From: Nitrosotalea sp.
Lineage (GTDB): Archaea > Thermoproteota > Nitrososphaeria > Nitrososphaerales > Nitrosopumilaceae
DNA length: 35,645 bases
Assembly (NCBI GenBank): GCA_023251295.1
Contig: JAHEYZ010000005.1
Coordinates: forward strand, 2,975 to 38,619
Direction: 5' to 3'
Below, one piece after another: positions 17,095 to 27,207 of the stretch; position 1 is the first letter of the stretch; each line of letters opens with the position of its first letter. The notes under the pieces are model-generated. The model searched no databases, was not told where the DNA came from, and saw only the letters and a list, made by a program, of their open reading frames with translations. The translations under genes and the position numbers were made by a program.

Positions 17095-17727
17095 TTGGTT
17101 TCTCTTGAAATAGTTGAACAGAATGAACAAAAAATTGTTGTAAAATTAAAGGGCATGCCCCTCCAGTACGCAAACGCGTTAAGAAGAGTATGTCTGACAG
17201 GTGTACCTGTCTTTGCTATTGATGATGTGGTAATAATTGAAAATTCCTCTGTTTTAGCTGATGAAGGTATCGCACACAGACTTGCCATGATCCCATTGAA
17301 AACCGATCTGGCAAGATTTATTGAACCAACAAATTGCGATTGTAAAAGTGAGGTTGGTTGTACCCATTGCAGAGTAATGCTAATGATTGATTCTGGTTCT
17401 TCTGACACCACAAGAACAATTACTTCAGCTGAACTTACATCAGAAGATGATGTAGTTAAACCAGTAAGCGATAAAATCCCAATAGTTGATCTTGCTCCAG
17501 GTCAGAAAATAAAAATTGAGGCTTATGCAAGATTGGGTAGAGGCACAGAGCATGCAAAATGGAATGCTGCTACTGTTTCGGTTCTGACCGATGGTGGAAG
17601 TCCTGAGGATCATCTTTTAACTATAGAAACTGCAGGCGCTCTATCACCAGCTCAGATAGTAATTACTGGGGTAGACGAGATAACAAAAAGATTAGAGGGT
17701 TTCAAGCAAGTAATATCAGCCCTTTAG
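17095..17727 (+). CDS. rpoD: DNA-directed RNA polymerase subunit D
   Basis: MPLQYANALRRVCLTGVPVFAIDDVVIIENSSVLADEGIAHRLAMIPL; TTG start. Confidence 0.95.
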   Translation: MVSLEIVEQNEQKIVVKLKGMPLQYANALRRVCLTGVPVFAIDDVVIIENSSVLADEGIAHRLAMIPLKTDLARFIEPTNCDCKSEVGCTHCRVMLMIDSGSSDTTRTITSAELTSEDDVVKPVSDKIPIVDLAPGQKIKIEAYARLGRGTEHAKWNAATVSVLTDGGSPEDHLLTIETAGALSPAQIVITGVDEITKRLEGFKQVISAL

Positions 17728-17755
17728 CTGAGCATGCATTATATTTGGGTAAAAA

Positions 17756-18118
17756 ATGGCAATTATACAAATGACTAATGGTGTTATATTACTCATGGCA
17801 AGGGAGCTAAAGGAAGCATCAAAGAAAAATAAAGCTCCCATATGGTCAAGACTTGCAGAACTCGCATTGAAACCATCCTCTGCTAGAAGAACAGTTAATG
17901 TTAGCCAAATAAACAAATTAACAAAAGACGGTGATGTGATTATAGTCCCAGGCAAAGTTCTTGGAACAGGGATTATGTTACATAAAATTACGGTTTGTTC
18001 TTTTTCTATTTCAAATTCTGGTGCTCAAAAGATACTTGAGTCTGGGGGAAAGATTATGAGTTATTCAGAAATTATTAAAAATCATCCATCGGGAAAAGGA
18101 GTCACAATAATTGGTTAA
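17756..18118 (+). CDS. rpl18e: Ribosomal protein L18e
   Basis: KAPIWSRLAELALKPSSARRTVNVSQINKLTKDGDVIIVPGKVLGTG. Confidence 0.93.
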   Translation: MAIIQMTNGVILLMARELKEASKKNKAPIWSRLAELALKPSSARRTVNVSQINKLTKDGDVIIVPGKVLGTGIMLHKITVCSFSISNSGAQKILESGGKIMSYSEIIKNHPSGKGVTIIG

Positions 18119-18584
18119 ACAGCAAACAGAAACAGAGATGATAACAAAAAATCCTCAGACCATAATAGTTGATGGAACAAACATGGTTGCAGGAAGATTG
18201 TGTTCGCATGTAGCAAAACTTCTTCTTGAAGGGAATAGAGTTACCATTGTAAATTCCGAAAATATCATGATAAGTGGTAGTAGAGAATCCATCATAGGTG
18301 AATATAGAGAATTTCTTGAGATTGCCAGCATTAATAATCCAAAGTTTGGTCCATTTCATCCAAGAAGGCCAGATACTATCATCACGAAGATGGTGAGAGG
18401 AATGCTACCAAAAACCAAGTCTTCAGGTAAAGCAGCATTCAGTCGACTCAGAGTATATTTAGGTGTTCCAAGTGATCTTAAATCTTTATCGAGAACTCAA
18501 TTTGAAGATGCAAGAATCAGAAAATCTTCTTCATATTACACCAGTGTTGGTGAACTTGGAAGAATGGTTGGGTGGCATGAGTAA
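18111..18584 (+). CDS. rpl13: Ribosomal protein L13
   Basis: IIVDGTNMVAGRLCSHVAKLLLEGNRVTIVNSENIMISG; overlaps L18e. Confidence 0.94.
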   Translation: MVKQQTETEMITKNPQTIIVDGTNMVAGRLCSHVAKLLLEGNRVTIVNSENIMISGSRESIIGEYREFLEIASINNPKFGPFHPRRPDTIITKMVRGMLPKTKSSGKAAFSRLRVYLGVPSDLKSLSRTQFEDARIRKSSSYYTSVGELGRMVGWHE

Positions 18585-19028
18585 ATGGTGAAGGTAGAGA
18601 ATTATTTTGCAACAAGAAAAACGGCAAGAGCACATGTGCACATATTCAAGGGAGCTGGTAGAGTTAGAATCAATAATACTCCAGTAGAGATGATTCAACA
18701 AGAAACTGCAAGAGAAGTAATCCTTGGTCCTCTTGAGATCGCTGGAGATCTTCGAGATAAAATTGATCTTTCTGTAAGGGTCAACGGTGGAGGCTTTATG
18801 GGTCAAGCATATGCTAGTGCAGTAGCGATATCAAGAGCACTAACAGGCTGGACTAAATCCAAAAAGGAACCAAAGGACCATCCTTTTACGAAAACAATCC
18901 GAGAGGATCTTAAAAAACGCCTTAATGATTTCGACAAACATCTCTTAAGTGGAGATGATCGAAGAAAGGAACCAAAGAAGTTTGGTGGACCCGGAGCCAG
19001 AAGAAGAAAACAAAAATCATATAGATAA
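18585..19028 (+). CDS. rps9: Ribosomal protein S9
   Basis: ARAHVHIFKGAGRVRINNTPVE...GGGFMGQAYASAVAISRAL...GGPGARRRKQKSYR. Confidence 0.95.
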   Translation: MVKVENYFATRKTARAHVHIFKGAGRVRINNTPVEMIQQETAREVILGPLEIAGDLRDKIDLSVRVNGGGFMGQAYASAVAISRALTGWTKSKKEPKDHPFTKTIREDLKKRLNDFDKHLLSGDDRRKEPKKFGGPGARRRKQKSYR

Positions 19029-19031
19029 AAT

Positions 19032-19769
19032 TTGAAAATTGTAATTTTAGCTGGTGGAAGAGGAACCAGAGGAAAACCATTTACAGATTATTTCCCAAAA
19101 GCAATGATCCCTATAGAGGGAAAACCACTCATAGATTACATCGTTAAATATCTATCATCATTTGATTTTATTAAAGAGATAATAATATTATCTAATTACA
19201 ACGGGTTAGGTAATCAAATACAAAGATATTTTGAGGATAAAAAAACAATACAAGGTAAAAAGATTAGATTCATTCAGGATTCTAATAGTGGCACAGGTGG
19301 AGATCTTTCTCACGTTACTGAAGTTCTAAAAAAGGAACAGGATTTTATCTTGTGGTTTGTAGATAATTTTTGTGCAATAAATCTTGGTAAAATGTACAAG
19401 TTCTACAAACAAAAAAAAAGTATTGCGTGCATTGCAACTAGAAAATATAGAAAAGAGGAAACAGGCTACGCAAAAGTAAAAGATGGAATAATCTTAGAAT
19501 TCCAAGAAAAACCAACCATTACTATGCTTATGGCAGAATGCTTAGGTATTTACATTTTAAGTACAAAAATTTTAAAGATAATAAAATCTAAAAAAGAAAG
19601 AAAAAAAGATGTAAATCTTTCGTTTGACGTTTTACAAGAATTATCAAAAAGAAAAACGGTTAGTGCGTTTGATATAGGTACAACGCTTTGGATGGATATA
19701 GAATCACCAAATAAAGTAGAACGAAATAAGGCAACAGTAAGAGAAATAATTAGAAAAATGAAGAATTAG
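19032..19769 (+). CDS. NDP-sugar nucleotidyltransferase (glucose-1-phosphate thymidylyl/uridylyltransferase-like)
   Basis: KIVILAGGRGTRGKPFTDYFPKAMIPIEGKPLIDYIV; TTG start. Confidence 0.88.
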   Translation: MKIVILAGGRGTRGKPFTDYFPKAMIPIEGKPLIDYIVKYLSSFDFIKEIIILSNYNGLGNQIQRYFEDKKTIQGKKIRFIQDSNSGTGGDLSHVTEVLKKEQDFILWFVDNFCAINLGKMYKFYKQKKSIACIATRKYRKEETGYAKVKDGIILEFQEKPTITMLMAECLGIYILSTKILKIIKSKKERKKDVNLSFDVLQELSKRKTVSAFDIGTTLWMDIESPNKVERNKATVREIIRKMKN

Positions 19770-20341
19770 TATATTATTCGAGATTTTTCATATTGTGATA
19801 TTTTTTCTTCATGTTGTAAAGTAATAGATATATCATCAAGTCCTTCAAGTAGAGTTTTTTTTCTATGACCATCAATTTCAAAGGTTATCGTTTCATTTGG
19901 TGTGGTGATTGTTTGATTTTCTAAATTAACTTCTATTTCAGAATCTGTTCTGAATAAACTTTCAATTTTCTTATTTTCAAGTTTTATTGGCAAGATTCCA
20001 TTTTTGAAGCAGTTATTGTAAAAAATGTCAGCAAAAGATGGAGATATTACTACCAAAAACCCAAATTCGAGTAATGCCCACGCAGCATGTTCTCTGCTGG
20101 AACCACACCCAAAATTGTCTCTTGTTAAAAGTATTTTAGAATCTCGATATTTTAAATTGTTTAAAATAAAATCTTCTTTAGGTAAGCCATCTTTAGTAAA
20201 TCGCCAATCATAAAATAGATATTGACCAAAACCAGTCTTTTGAATTAGTTTTAGGAATTGTTTAGGTATTATTTGATCAGTGTCTACGTTAACTTTGTCA
20301 AGAGGAGCAGCGATGCTTTTGATTGTCTTAAAAGGTTTCAT
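19766..20341 (-). CDS. leuD: 3-isopropylmalate dehydratase small subunit, bacterial type
   Basis: VNVDTDQIIPKQFLKLIQKTGFGQYLFYDWRF; DNFGCGSSREHAAWAL. Confidence 0.92.
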   Translation of the reverse strand: MKPFKTIKSIAAPLDKVNVDTDQIIPKQFLKLIQKTGFGQYLFYDWRFTKDGLPKEDFILNNLKYRDSKILLTRDNFGCGSSREHAAWALLEFGFLVVISPSFADIFYNNCFKNGILPIKLENKKIESLFRTDSEIEVNLENQTITTPNETITFEIDGHRKKTLLEGLDDISITLQHEEKISQYEKSRIIY

Positions 20342-21757
20342 TTAGTTCAAATCCAATTCTCTTACATCTACAAAATGACCTGCTAATGCAGCTGCTGCAG
20401 CCATAACAGGACTGACCAGATGAGTTCTACCACCAGCTCCTTGCCTCCCTTCAAAGTTTCTGTTTGAGGTACTTGCACATCTTTCACCGGCAGCCAAGAT
20501 ATCAGGATTCATTCCCAAACACATGCTACAACCTGATTCTCTCCATTCAAAATTTGCCTCTTTGAATATCTTATCTAATCCTAATTCTTCAGCCTGTTTT
20601 TTTACAAGTTGAGAACCTGGCACTATCATCGCCCTTACCTTTGATGAAACTTTCTTTCCTTTTACTATATTAGAGACTTCAATCAGATCTTCTAGTCTTG
20701 AATTTGTACAAGAGCCAATGAAAACTCGGTCAATTGAGATATCAGTAATCTGCATACCTGGTTTGAGATCCATGTATTGCAATGCTCTGATAGCTGCTTT
20801 TTCTTCATCTTGATTTCCTTTTGCGTATTCATCTGGAAATGGCACAATACTTGTTACATCTGTAGTCATTGCAGGGTTTGTTCCCCAACTTACTTGTGGA
20901 GCTATTGTACCCACATTCAACGTGAAGGTCTTGTCAAAATGAGCTCCGGGATCACTTTTTAGGTTTTCAAACCAAAAATCTACTAATTCATCATAATTTT
21001 TTGGTGTGTATTTCCGTCCCTTAAGATAGGCAAATGTTTTTTCATCTGGAGCTATAAGTCCTGCTCTTGCACCTCCTTCTATAGACATATTGCAAATAGT
21101 CATTCTTTGTTCCATTGTGAGTTCTGATATTGTCTCACCACTGTATTCTATCACAGTACCCCTTCCTCCAGAAGTACCTATTTGTCGTATTATTGAGAGT
21201 ATGATATCTTTCGCAGTTACTGCGCGATTATTTTTCCTCTTACCTTCTATTTTAATTTCAAAAGTTTTTGGTTTTTCCATCCAGATGCATTGTGTTGCTA
21301 ATACATGTTCCACATCACTTGTACCTATACCAAACGCTAATGCACCAAAAGCGCCATGTGTTGATGTGTGACTATCGCCACAAACAATTGTGGTTCCAGG
21401 AAGAGTTATTCCCAATTCAGGACTAATTACATGTACAATTCCTTGATTTGGACTATTGATATCAAATAACTGAATATCAAATTCTTTGCAGTTTTTTTCT
21501 AACACTTGGATCTGCTTTGCAGAAATTTGATCGATGATCGGTAAAGATCTATCACTAGTTGGGACATTATGATCCATTGTTGCAAATGTGAGATCTGGTC
21601 TTCGTACATTTCTTTTGTTCATACGCAAACCATCAAAGGCCTGTGGAGATGTAACCTCATGTATTAAATGTCGATCAACATAAAGTAATGTTGGCCCATT
21701 TTTTTGTTCTACTACAACATGTGAATCCCAAATCTTCTCAAACAACGTCTTTGGCAT
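20342..21757 (-). CDS. leuC: 3-isopropylmalate dehydratase large subunit, bacterial type
   Basis: [68 protein letters not shown]. Confidence 0.95.
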   Translation of the reverse strand: MPKTLFEKIWDSHVVVEQKNGPTLLYVDRHLIHEVTSPQAFDGLRMNKRNVRRPDLTFATMDHNVPTSDRSLPIIDQISAKQIQVLEKNCKEFDIQLFDINSPNQGIVHVISPELGITLPGTTIVCGDSHTSTHGAFGALAFGIGTSDVEHVLATQCIWMEKPKTFEIKIEGKRKNNRAVTAKDIILSIIRQIGTSGGRGTVIEYSGETISELTMEQRMTICNMSIEGGARAGLIAPDEKTFAYLKGRKYTPKNYDELVDFWFENLKSDPGAHFDKTFTLNVGTIAPQVSWGTNPAMTTDVTSIVPFPDEYAKGNQDEEKAAIRALQYMDLKPGMQITDISIDRVFIGSCTNSRLEDLIEVSNIVKGKKVSSKVRAMIVPGSQLVKKQAEELGLDKIFKEANFEWRESGCSMCLGMNPDILAAGERCASTSNRNFEGRQGAGGRTHLVSPVMAAAAALAGHFVDVRELDLN

Positions 21758-21844
21758 AGAAGAATCTTATACGATACGTGATATAATGGTATAAAGAGAG
21801 AAAACTGTTAGGATGGATTTTGATTATTAATAGCGTTAATGTTT

Positions 21845-22327
21845 CTAGGGTTTGTAATTAAAAAGACCGCCAGCTGCAATGATCTTTCCAATTAAATCAG
21901 AAAAAGGTTTCATTTTGTAGGTTTGATTCTTTGTAAGATTTTTTATCTCATTTTTTTCCGTGTCAATTTCAAGCGAGTCTTTATCAGATATGTTATTGTA
22001 TGTATTCTCATCGATTTCTATTGGCAATAAGAATGCACCATCAACTGCGTTTCTATAGAATATTCTTGCAAAAGATAAGGCTAAAACTGCCTTAATTCCG
22101 GAATATGCAAGTGCAATAGGTGCATGTTCCCTTGAGGAACCACACCCAAAATTGCGTCCTGCTACAATGAAATCACCTTCTTTTACTTTAGAATGAAAAT
22201 CTTTGTCCAAGCCTTCCATCGCGTGTTTTGCGAGTTCATTGTAGTCATGTATTTTAAGATACGGTCCAGGTATTATTACATCAGTATCAATATTGTCTCT
22301 TTCGTATTTTATTACGCCTCCGTTCAT
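21845..22327 (-). CDS. Archaeal-type LeuD/homoaconitase-family small subunit
   Basis: DNIDTDVIIPGPYLKIHDYNELAKHAMEGLD...GRNFGCGSSREHAPIAL. Confidence 0.88.
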   Translation of the reverse strand: MNGGVIKYERDNIDTDVIIPGPYLKIHDYNELAKHAMEGLDKDFHSKVKEGDFIVAGRNFGCGSSREHAPIALAYSGIKAVLALSFARIFYRNAVDGAFLLPIEIDENTYNNISDKDSLEIDTEKNEIKNLTKNQTYKMKPFSDLIGKIIAAGGLFNYKP

Positions 22328-23616
22328 TTCAAATCCCTCGGATCAGTAATTTTTCCATTAACTGCAGATGCAGCGACAACCAGGGGTGACGCTAGATATG
22401 TTTTTGATTCTACATGACCCATCCTACCTGGGAAATTTCTATTAGTAGTACTTATGCAAACTTCATCTTTAGCAAGTACCCCCATATGTGCACCGCAACA
22501 TGCTCCACATGTAGGCGGTCCTACTACTGCACCTGCATCCATGAAAATTTTTATTAGTCCTTCATCCATCGCTTTTCTAAATATTGATATGGCGGCAGGC
22601 AAGATTTCAGTTCTAATTTTTACGTGTCTGCCTTTTAGTATTCTAGCAACAGCTTGTAGATCTTCATATTTTGCCCCTGTGCATGAACCGATGTACGCCT
22701 TGTCTAGTGCGGTTGTGGTCAAGTCTCGTGCCTCTGCGATGTTTTCAGGAGAAAATGGCTTGGCAACAATTGGTTCTAATTCTGATGCTTCATATTCATA
22801 GATCTCTTCATATTGAGCGTCGATGTCACTGTGTACTTCATCATATTTTATTGCACCGCGTATATCAAGATAATCTCTAGTTTTTTGATCAGGTTCAATT
22901 ATCCCACTTTTTGCGCCAGCTTCTGTTGTCATATTTGTTAAAGTAAGCCGTTCTTCAATTGACATTTCTGAGATACCGTTACCACCAAATTGTATGGTTT
23001 TGTAAGCGGCACCATCAGTTCCTATGTCACCAATTATTTTTAAAATGAAATCTTTTGCCATTACATGATTTGGGAGCTTACCATTCAGTTTGAAATAAAG
23101 TGTCTTTGGGACTTTGAACCAAATTTTTCCATTTAAAAGAACATAAGCAATGTCTGTATGTCCAAGACCAGCTGCAAAAGCACCAAGGGCTCCAGTTGTA
23201 TTAGTATGCGAATCACCACCTACATAGACTTCACCTGGTAACACCATAGCTTCTTCATGAGATAACGTATGACAGATTCCATACTGACCCATACCGTACT
23301 TGAAGTGTTTGCTGATTCCAAATTGTTTTGTAAATTCTGATAATAATACTATATTTTGAGCCGACACCATGTCAGCAGAAGGAACAAAGTGATCTTCTGC
23401 AACCCAGACTTTAGATGCGTCCCAAAGTTTCTCTATCTTCATCCCTTTTTTCTTTAGTTTCTCAAATACAGCAATTACTCCAGGTCCTGAAACATCATGT
23501 ACCATTACCTTATCTACATTTACAAAAACTACATCATCTGGGGATATGCTTGTTTTCCCAGCCGCTCTAGCAAGTATCTTTTCAGTTATGTTCATTCCTA
23601 GATGTAGAAAATGCAT
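22324..23616 (-). CDS. Archaeal-type LeuC/homoaconitase-family large subunit
   Basis: GDSHTNTTGALGAFAAGLGHTDIAYVL, AYIGSCTGAKYEDL, GPPTCGACCGAHMGVL; true start probably MNITEKIL. Confidence 0.9.
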   Translation of the reverse strand: MHFLHLGMNITEKILARAAGKTSISPDDVVFVNVDKVMVHDVSGPGVIAVFEKLKKKGMKIEKLWDASKVWVAEDHFVPSADMVSAQNIVLLSEFTKQFGISKHFKYGMGQYGICHTLSHEEAMVLPGEVYVGGDSHTNTTGALGAFAAGLGHTDIAYVLLNGKIWFKVPKTLYFKLNGKLPNHVMAKDFILKIIGDIGTDGAAYKTIQFGGNGISEMSIEERLTLTNMTTEAGAKSGIIEPDQKTRDYLDIRGAIKYDEVHSDIDAQYEEIYEYEASELEPIVAKPFSPENIAEARDLTTTALDKAYIGSCTGAKYEDLQAVARILKGRHVKIRTEILPAAISIFRKAMDEGLIKIFMDAGAVVGPPTCGACCGAHMGVLAKDEVCISTTNRNFPGRMGHVESKTYLASPLVVAASAVNGKITDPRDLK

Positions 23617-23621
23617 GTTTT

Positions 23622-24446
23622 TTGAAATTAAAAGGTTTGGAGGAGAAGGCTAAAAAGTCCAAGAAAGGCAATTATTGCATGTCTATTTCAATACAAACTA
23701 TAAAATCAGATCTAAAAACACAAGATTTTGATCTTTTTGAGACTTTAGTGGATTTACTGCAAAGATCACAGATTGTATTAGAAAATGGTGACGTTCTAGT
23801 TATTTCAAGCAAATATGTTGCAAATTCTCAAGGAAGATTAATCGAATATGAAAAAGTCATGCCATCAAAAGAATCAAGAACACTTGCAACAAAATTTCAT
23901 CTTAATCCGAAAATTGCAGAGATTATTTTGAGAGAATCTGATGTGGTTTTTGGAGGTGTTCCGGGCTTTGTAATTACTTCATCTGATAATATTTTAGCTC
24001 CAAATGCAGGAATCGATAAATCAAATGCGCCTAAGGGAAAATTAATTCTATATCCTACTGATACATATCAGATCGCAGAACACGTGCGACGCAAATTTTT
24101 CTTGATGTTTTCTGTACATATTGGAATACTAATAATAGATAGCAGATTGATGCCAGCAAGAGTTGGAACAACGGGAGTTGCAATTGCATGTGCCGGGATT
24201 GAGCCTCTTTCTGATGTTCGCGGACAGAAGGATCTGCACGGTAATCCATTAAAGGTTACTTTTCAAGCTGTAGCAGACAATCTTGCTTCTATTGCAAATC
24301 TCAAGATGGGAGAAGGTTCAGATAGCACGCCTATCGCAATAATAAAAAACTCGGATGTGAAAATTACCGATAGAAGGATAAGTCGATATGAGATGGCTAT
24401 TTCTTACGAACAGTGTGTATACATTCGTGGATTAAAGACAAGATAA
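23622..24446 (+). CDS. cofE: Coenzyme F420:L-glutamate ligase CofE (start likely internal, MSISIQTIK)
   Basis: VLVISSKYVANSQGRLIE...FVITSSDNILAPNAGIDKSN...RVGTTGVAIACAGIEPLSDVRGQKDLHG. Confidence 0.9.
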   Translation: MKLKGLEEKAKKSKKGNYCMSISIQTIKSDLKTQDFDLFETLVDLLQRSQIVLENGDVLVISSKYVANSQGRLIEYEKVMPSKESRTLATKFHLNPKIAEIILRESDVVFGGVPGFVITSSDNILAPNAGIDKSNAPKGKLILYPTDTYQIAEHVRRKFFLMFSVHIGILIIDSRLMPARVGTTGVAIACAGIEPLSDVRGQKDLHGNPLKVTFQAVADNLASIANLKMGEGSDSTPIAIIKNSDVKITDRRISRYEMAISYEQCVYIRGLKTR

Positions 24447-24488
24447 ACACACCTAGGGTTTTAATATAGGCAAATTAGACCGCAAGCT

Positions 24489-25043
24489 ATGGTAGAATTT
24501 CTGACCAGATATCCAAAGACCATATCTCTTTTTGATGGGGTACGACACAGGATTAACGTAGATCATAAGGTGGGCGTAGAGCAACTTACTATCGTAGTCA
24601 GAAAAAATGTTGATGATCTGTTAAGAATTTTTTCAAAAGAAGGTTTTACTCATGTAAAGTTTGAACACAAAATGCCTTTACAAATTGGAAGCGGCCTCAC
24701 TTTAAAATTGAAAAAACCCTGGGAGATGCATGTTAGACTACTTAAAATGAAAAAAGAACTCATAGCAATACAGGCAGAGGTTGAAGTGTCAAGGGATTAT
24801 TTGCAACATCTTTTCTGCCAAAGAACACCTGTTTTTTACGAAATAGAAGCGCTTCTAAAAAAACACCAAATAGAATACAAGGTTTGGAATGAGAGAATAA
24901 AAAAGTATGTTCATGCGGTACTTGACAATTATAAAGTACAGCTAACAACTCCAAAATTCCCTGTATTTGCGTGGAAACCCATGGTATTTTTTATAGGAAC
25001 CATAGGAATATTTTATCTTTGGAAATACATCCAGACAATTTAG
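24489..25043 (+). CDS. Hypothetical protein with a C-terminal TM anchor
   Basis: Complete ORF; hydrophobic tail MVFFIGTIGIFYLWKYI. Confidence 0.75.
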   Translation: MVEFLTRYPKTISLFDGVRHRINVDHKVGVEQLTIVVRKNVDDLLRIFSKEGFTHVKFEHKMPLQIGSGLTLKLKKPWEMHVRLLKMKKELIAIQAEVEVSRDYLQHLFCQRTPVFYEIEALLKKHQIEYKVWNERIKKYVHAVLDNYKVQLTTPKFPVFAWKPMVFFIGTIGIFYLWKYIQTI

Positions 25044-25074
25044 AACCTTTAATTAGATTTTTTAATTACTAAGA

Positions 25075-25611
25075 ATGATGGCACAAGGATCCCTTGTAGC
25101 ATCTTTAAAATACTATGGTGTTTCCCCATGGGAAATCGAAGTTCTATATGGATTATTACATGACATGTTTACAGTAGAACAACTCGAAACTGAACAAGAT
25201 GAAGATTACTCAACCATGATGAACGTGTATTTTCCATTAGAATTTAGTGATGAATTTTTCAAATGGTTTGGTCATATGAGATGGGATAAAGTCAAAGGAA
25301 TATTGAAAGAGATGAAGAGACGGAGGGGAGGAGGTAAAAATTTTAAAATTTACATACATTTTTCTGGAAAACCAAATATAAAATTTATTGTAGATCTTGA
25401 TGAACATCGTTGGTTCAATACAGCTATAGAAAAAATTGATTTTATTTTAGAATTATTACAATATCATCTAGATCCACAAAAAATTCCTCAAAACATTACA
25501 GACATAGTTTACATGTTTGACAAGTCCACTAGTAGATGGCGGTTAAATAAAGCATTTTCTAATGATAGAAAATATGTCATCATAGAAAACGAGTGGAAAC
25601 TTGTCACTTGA
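25075..25611 (+). CDS. Hypothetical protein (178 aa)
   Basis: Complete ORF, archaeal TATA spacing. Confidence 0.75.
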   Translation: MMAQGSLVASLKYYGVSPWEIEVLYGLLHDMFTVEQLETEQDEDYSTMMNVYFPLEFSDEFFKWFGHMRWDKVKGILKEMKRRRGGGKNFKIYIHFSGKPNIKFIVDLDEHRWFNTAIEKIDFILELLQYHLDPQKIPQNITDIVYMFDKSTSRWRLNKAFSNDRKYVIIENEWKLVT

Positions 25612-26038
25612 TATCTTTTTGCAATGGTTCCAATAAGGAGTTCAATTCTTTGTATTTTTTTTCCAGAAAATCAAGTGATTCTTCAAGTTTTTTTGATTTA
25701 CCATATTTGTATCTAATGAGTTCTCTGTGTCGCCAATAATTTTTACCATCTCCAACTGAAATAGTGCTAAAGTAATCAGGCCCCTTTATGCTATCAGGAA
25801 TTTTTATGCTGTGCGGAAAAATAAATTCCGCCATAAACCATTCATCGCCATCAGGATAATCACTTCCTGTATCAATATCAAAAAAGAGATGTAAAAGATT
25901 TGTTTGCATAAGACCGTCATCTTGTATTGATGGATGTTTTATGTTGGATTTTTTAAAATCTAGATTCAAAAGACGCGTTTCAAAGTAACCTTTGATTATG
26001 GATTTACGAAAGACTTTATTTGCTTCTGAAAGATTCAC
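25604..26038 (-). CDS. Hypothetical protein (144 aa)
   Basis: Complete ORF, convergent 8-nt overlap with the preceding gene. Confidence 0.7.
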   Translation of the reverse strand: MNLSEANKVFRKSIIKGYFETRLLNLDFKKSNIKHPSIQDDGLMQTNLLHLFFDIDTGSDYPDGDEWFMAEFIFPHSIKIPDSIKGPDYFSTISVGDGKNYWRHRELIRYKYGKSKKLEESLDFLEKKYKELNSLLEPLQKDIK

Positions 26039-26241
26039 GGTAAACTATTCTCCCTCTCAACCTGCTAATAACTTATTTTATGATGGTGATTAGAGCAGCC
26101 CTTCTAGTCCTCACATTAATGTAATTTTTTGACTGTTCAATCTCTCTTCTGACGCTTGATGCTAAGGTTGGACTATGTTGTATACTACATTAAAAAAATT
26201 TCATATGTTTTGAACTAAGGCCTTTGTGAATAATTTATCTA

Positions 26242-27207
26242 TCAGACTTCAAACGAGTCTAAGATCTTTGAAATTTCTGTTATTGATTTCCCATCAGAGG
26301 ATATAGGCTGTGTTGCAGGAGAATTTTCCAGATAATTTGGCACTCTATCAGCTATTCTTTCTTCATATGGAGCGACAAGCTCGTTTTGGTAGAATATTCC
26401 AGTAGGAATTTTTATATCCCATTCATTTGATTTAATGAGTCCTTGTGTTAGTTTTTCGTTTACTTCACTTTCAGATCCATAATGGACTATAGGATCATAG
26501 CCAGTTTCCTCTAGTTTGTAGATTCTTGGTTTCGGTTTTTGGGTAATTTCATCAACATTGTCTAACCCTGCAAACCAATCTCTTGTATTGATATCATTGT
26601 ATGTTGGGCAAGGTTGCAGTACATCCAAAAATGCTAGTCCCTTGTGTTTAACTGCTGCAATAATTAGATCCTTGAGCTGCCTTACATCATATGCATATCC
26701 TCTCCCTACAAAAGTAAAGCCGCTTGCTATTGCTAGTCCTATAGGATTAACAGCTTCATTTACGTTTGGATTGGGTAGTGATTTTGTCTTTTGTCCTAAG
26801 CGAAGAGTCGGAGAAGCCTGTCCTTTAGTTAGACCATATACTGCATTATTGAAAATAATGTATGTCATGTCAACGTTTCTTCTGCCTGCAGCGACAAAAT
26901 GTCCTGCGCCTATTCCTAAGCCATCACCATCTCCACCTGCAGCAATAATTGTCAGGTTAGGATTTGCAAGCTTAGCACCTTGTGCAAATGGTAAGACTCT
27001 TCCGTGTAGTGTGTGTACACCAAATACATTTACAAAATGAGATGTTTTACCAGAACATCCTATTCCAGAAAATATTGCTGACATGTGTCTTGGAATCTTC
27101 ATTTCTGTTAGAGCCATTTGTATTGCATTTACGATTCCAAAGTCTCCACATCCTGGGCACCAATCATTGTGCACATCTGTTTTGTAATCAGCTAATTTAG
27201 GCTCCAT
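26242..27207 (-). CDS. 2-oxoacid:ferredoxin oxidoreductase beta subunit
   Basis: [66 protein letters not shown] (TPP binding). Confidence 0.95.
   Translation of the reverse strand: MEPKLADYKTDVHNDWCPGCGDFGIVNAIQMALTEMKIPRHMSAIFSGIGCSGKTSHFVNVFGVHTLHGRVLPFAQGAKLANPNLTIIAAGGDGDGLGIGAGHFVAAGRRNVDMTYIIFNNAVYGLTKGQASPTLRLGQKTKSLPNPNVNEAVNPIGLAIASGFTFVGRGYAYDVRQLKDLIIAAVKHKGLAFLDVLQPCPTYNDINTRDWFAGLDNVDEITQKPKPRIYKLEETGYDPIVHYGSESEVNEKLTQGLIKSNEWDIKIPTGIFYQNELVAPYEERIADRVPNYLENSPATQPISSDGKSITEISKILDSFEV

Noticed and set aside
25215-25252. ATGATGA and GTGATGA boxes suggesting another C/D sRNA
   Set aside because: No CTGA boxes at suitable spacing; inside a coding gene.
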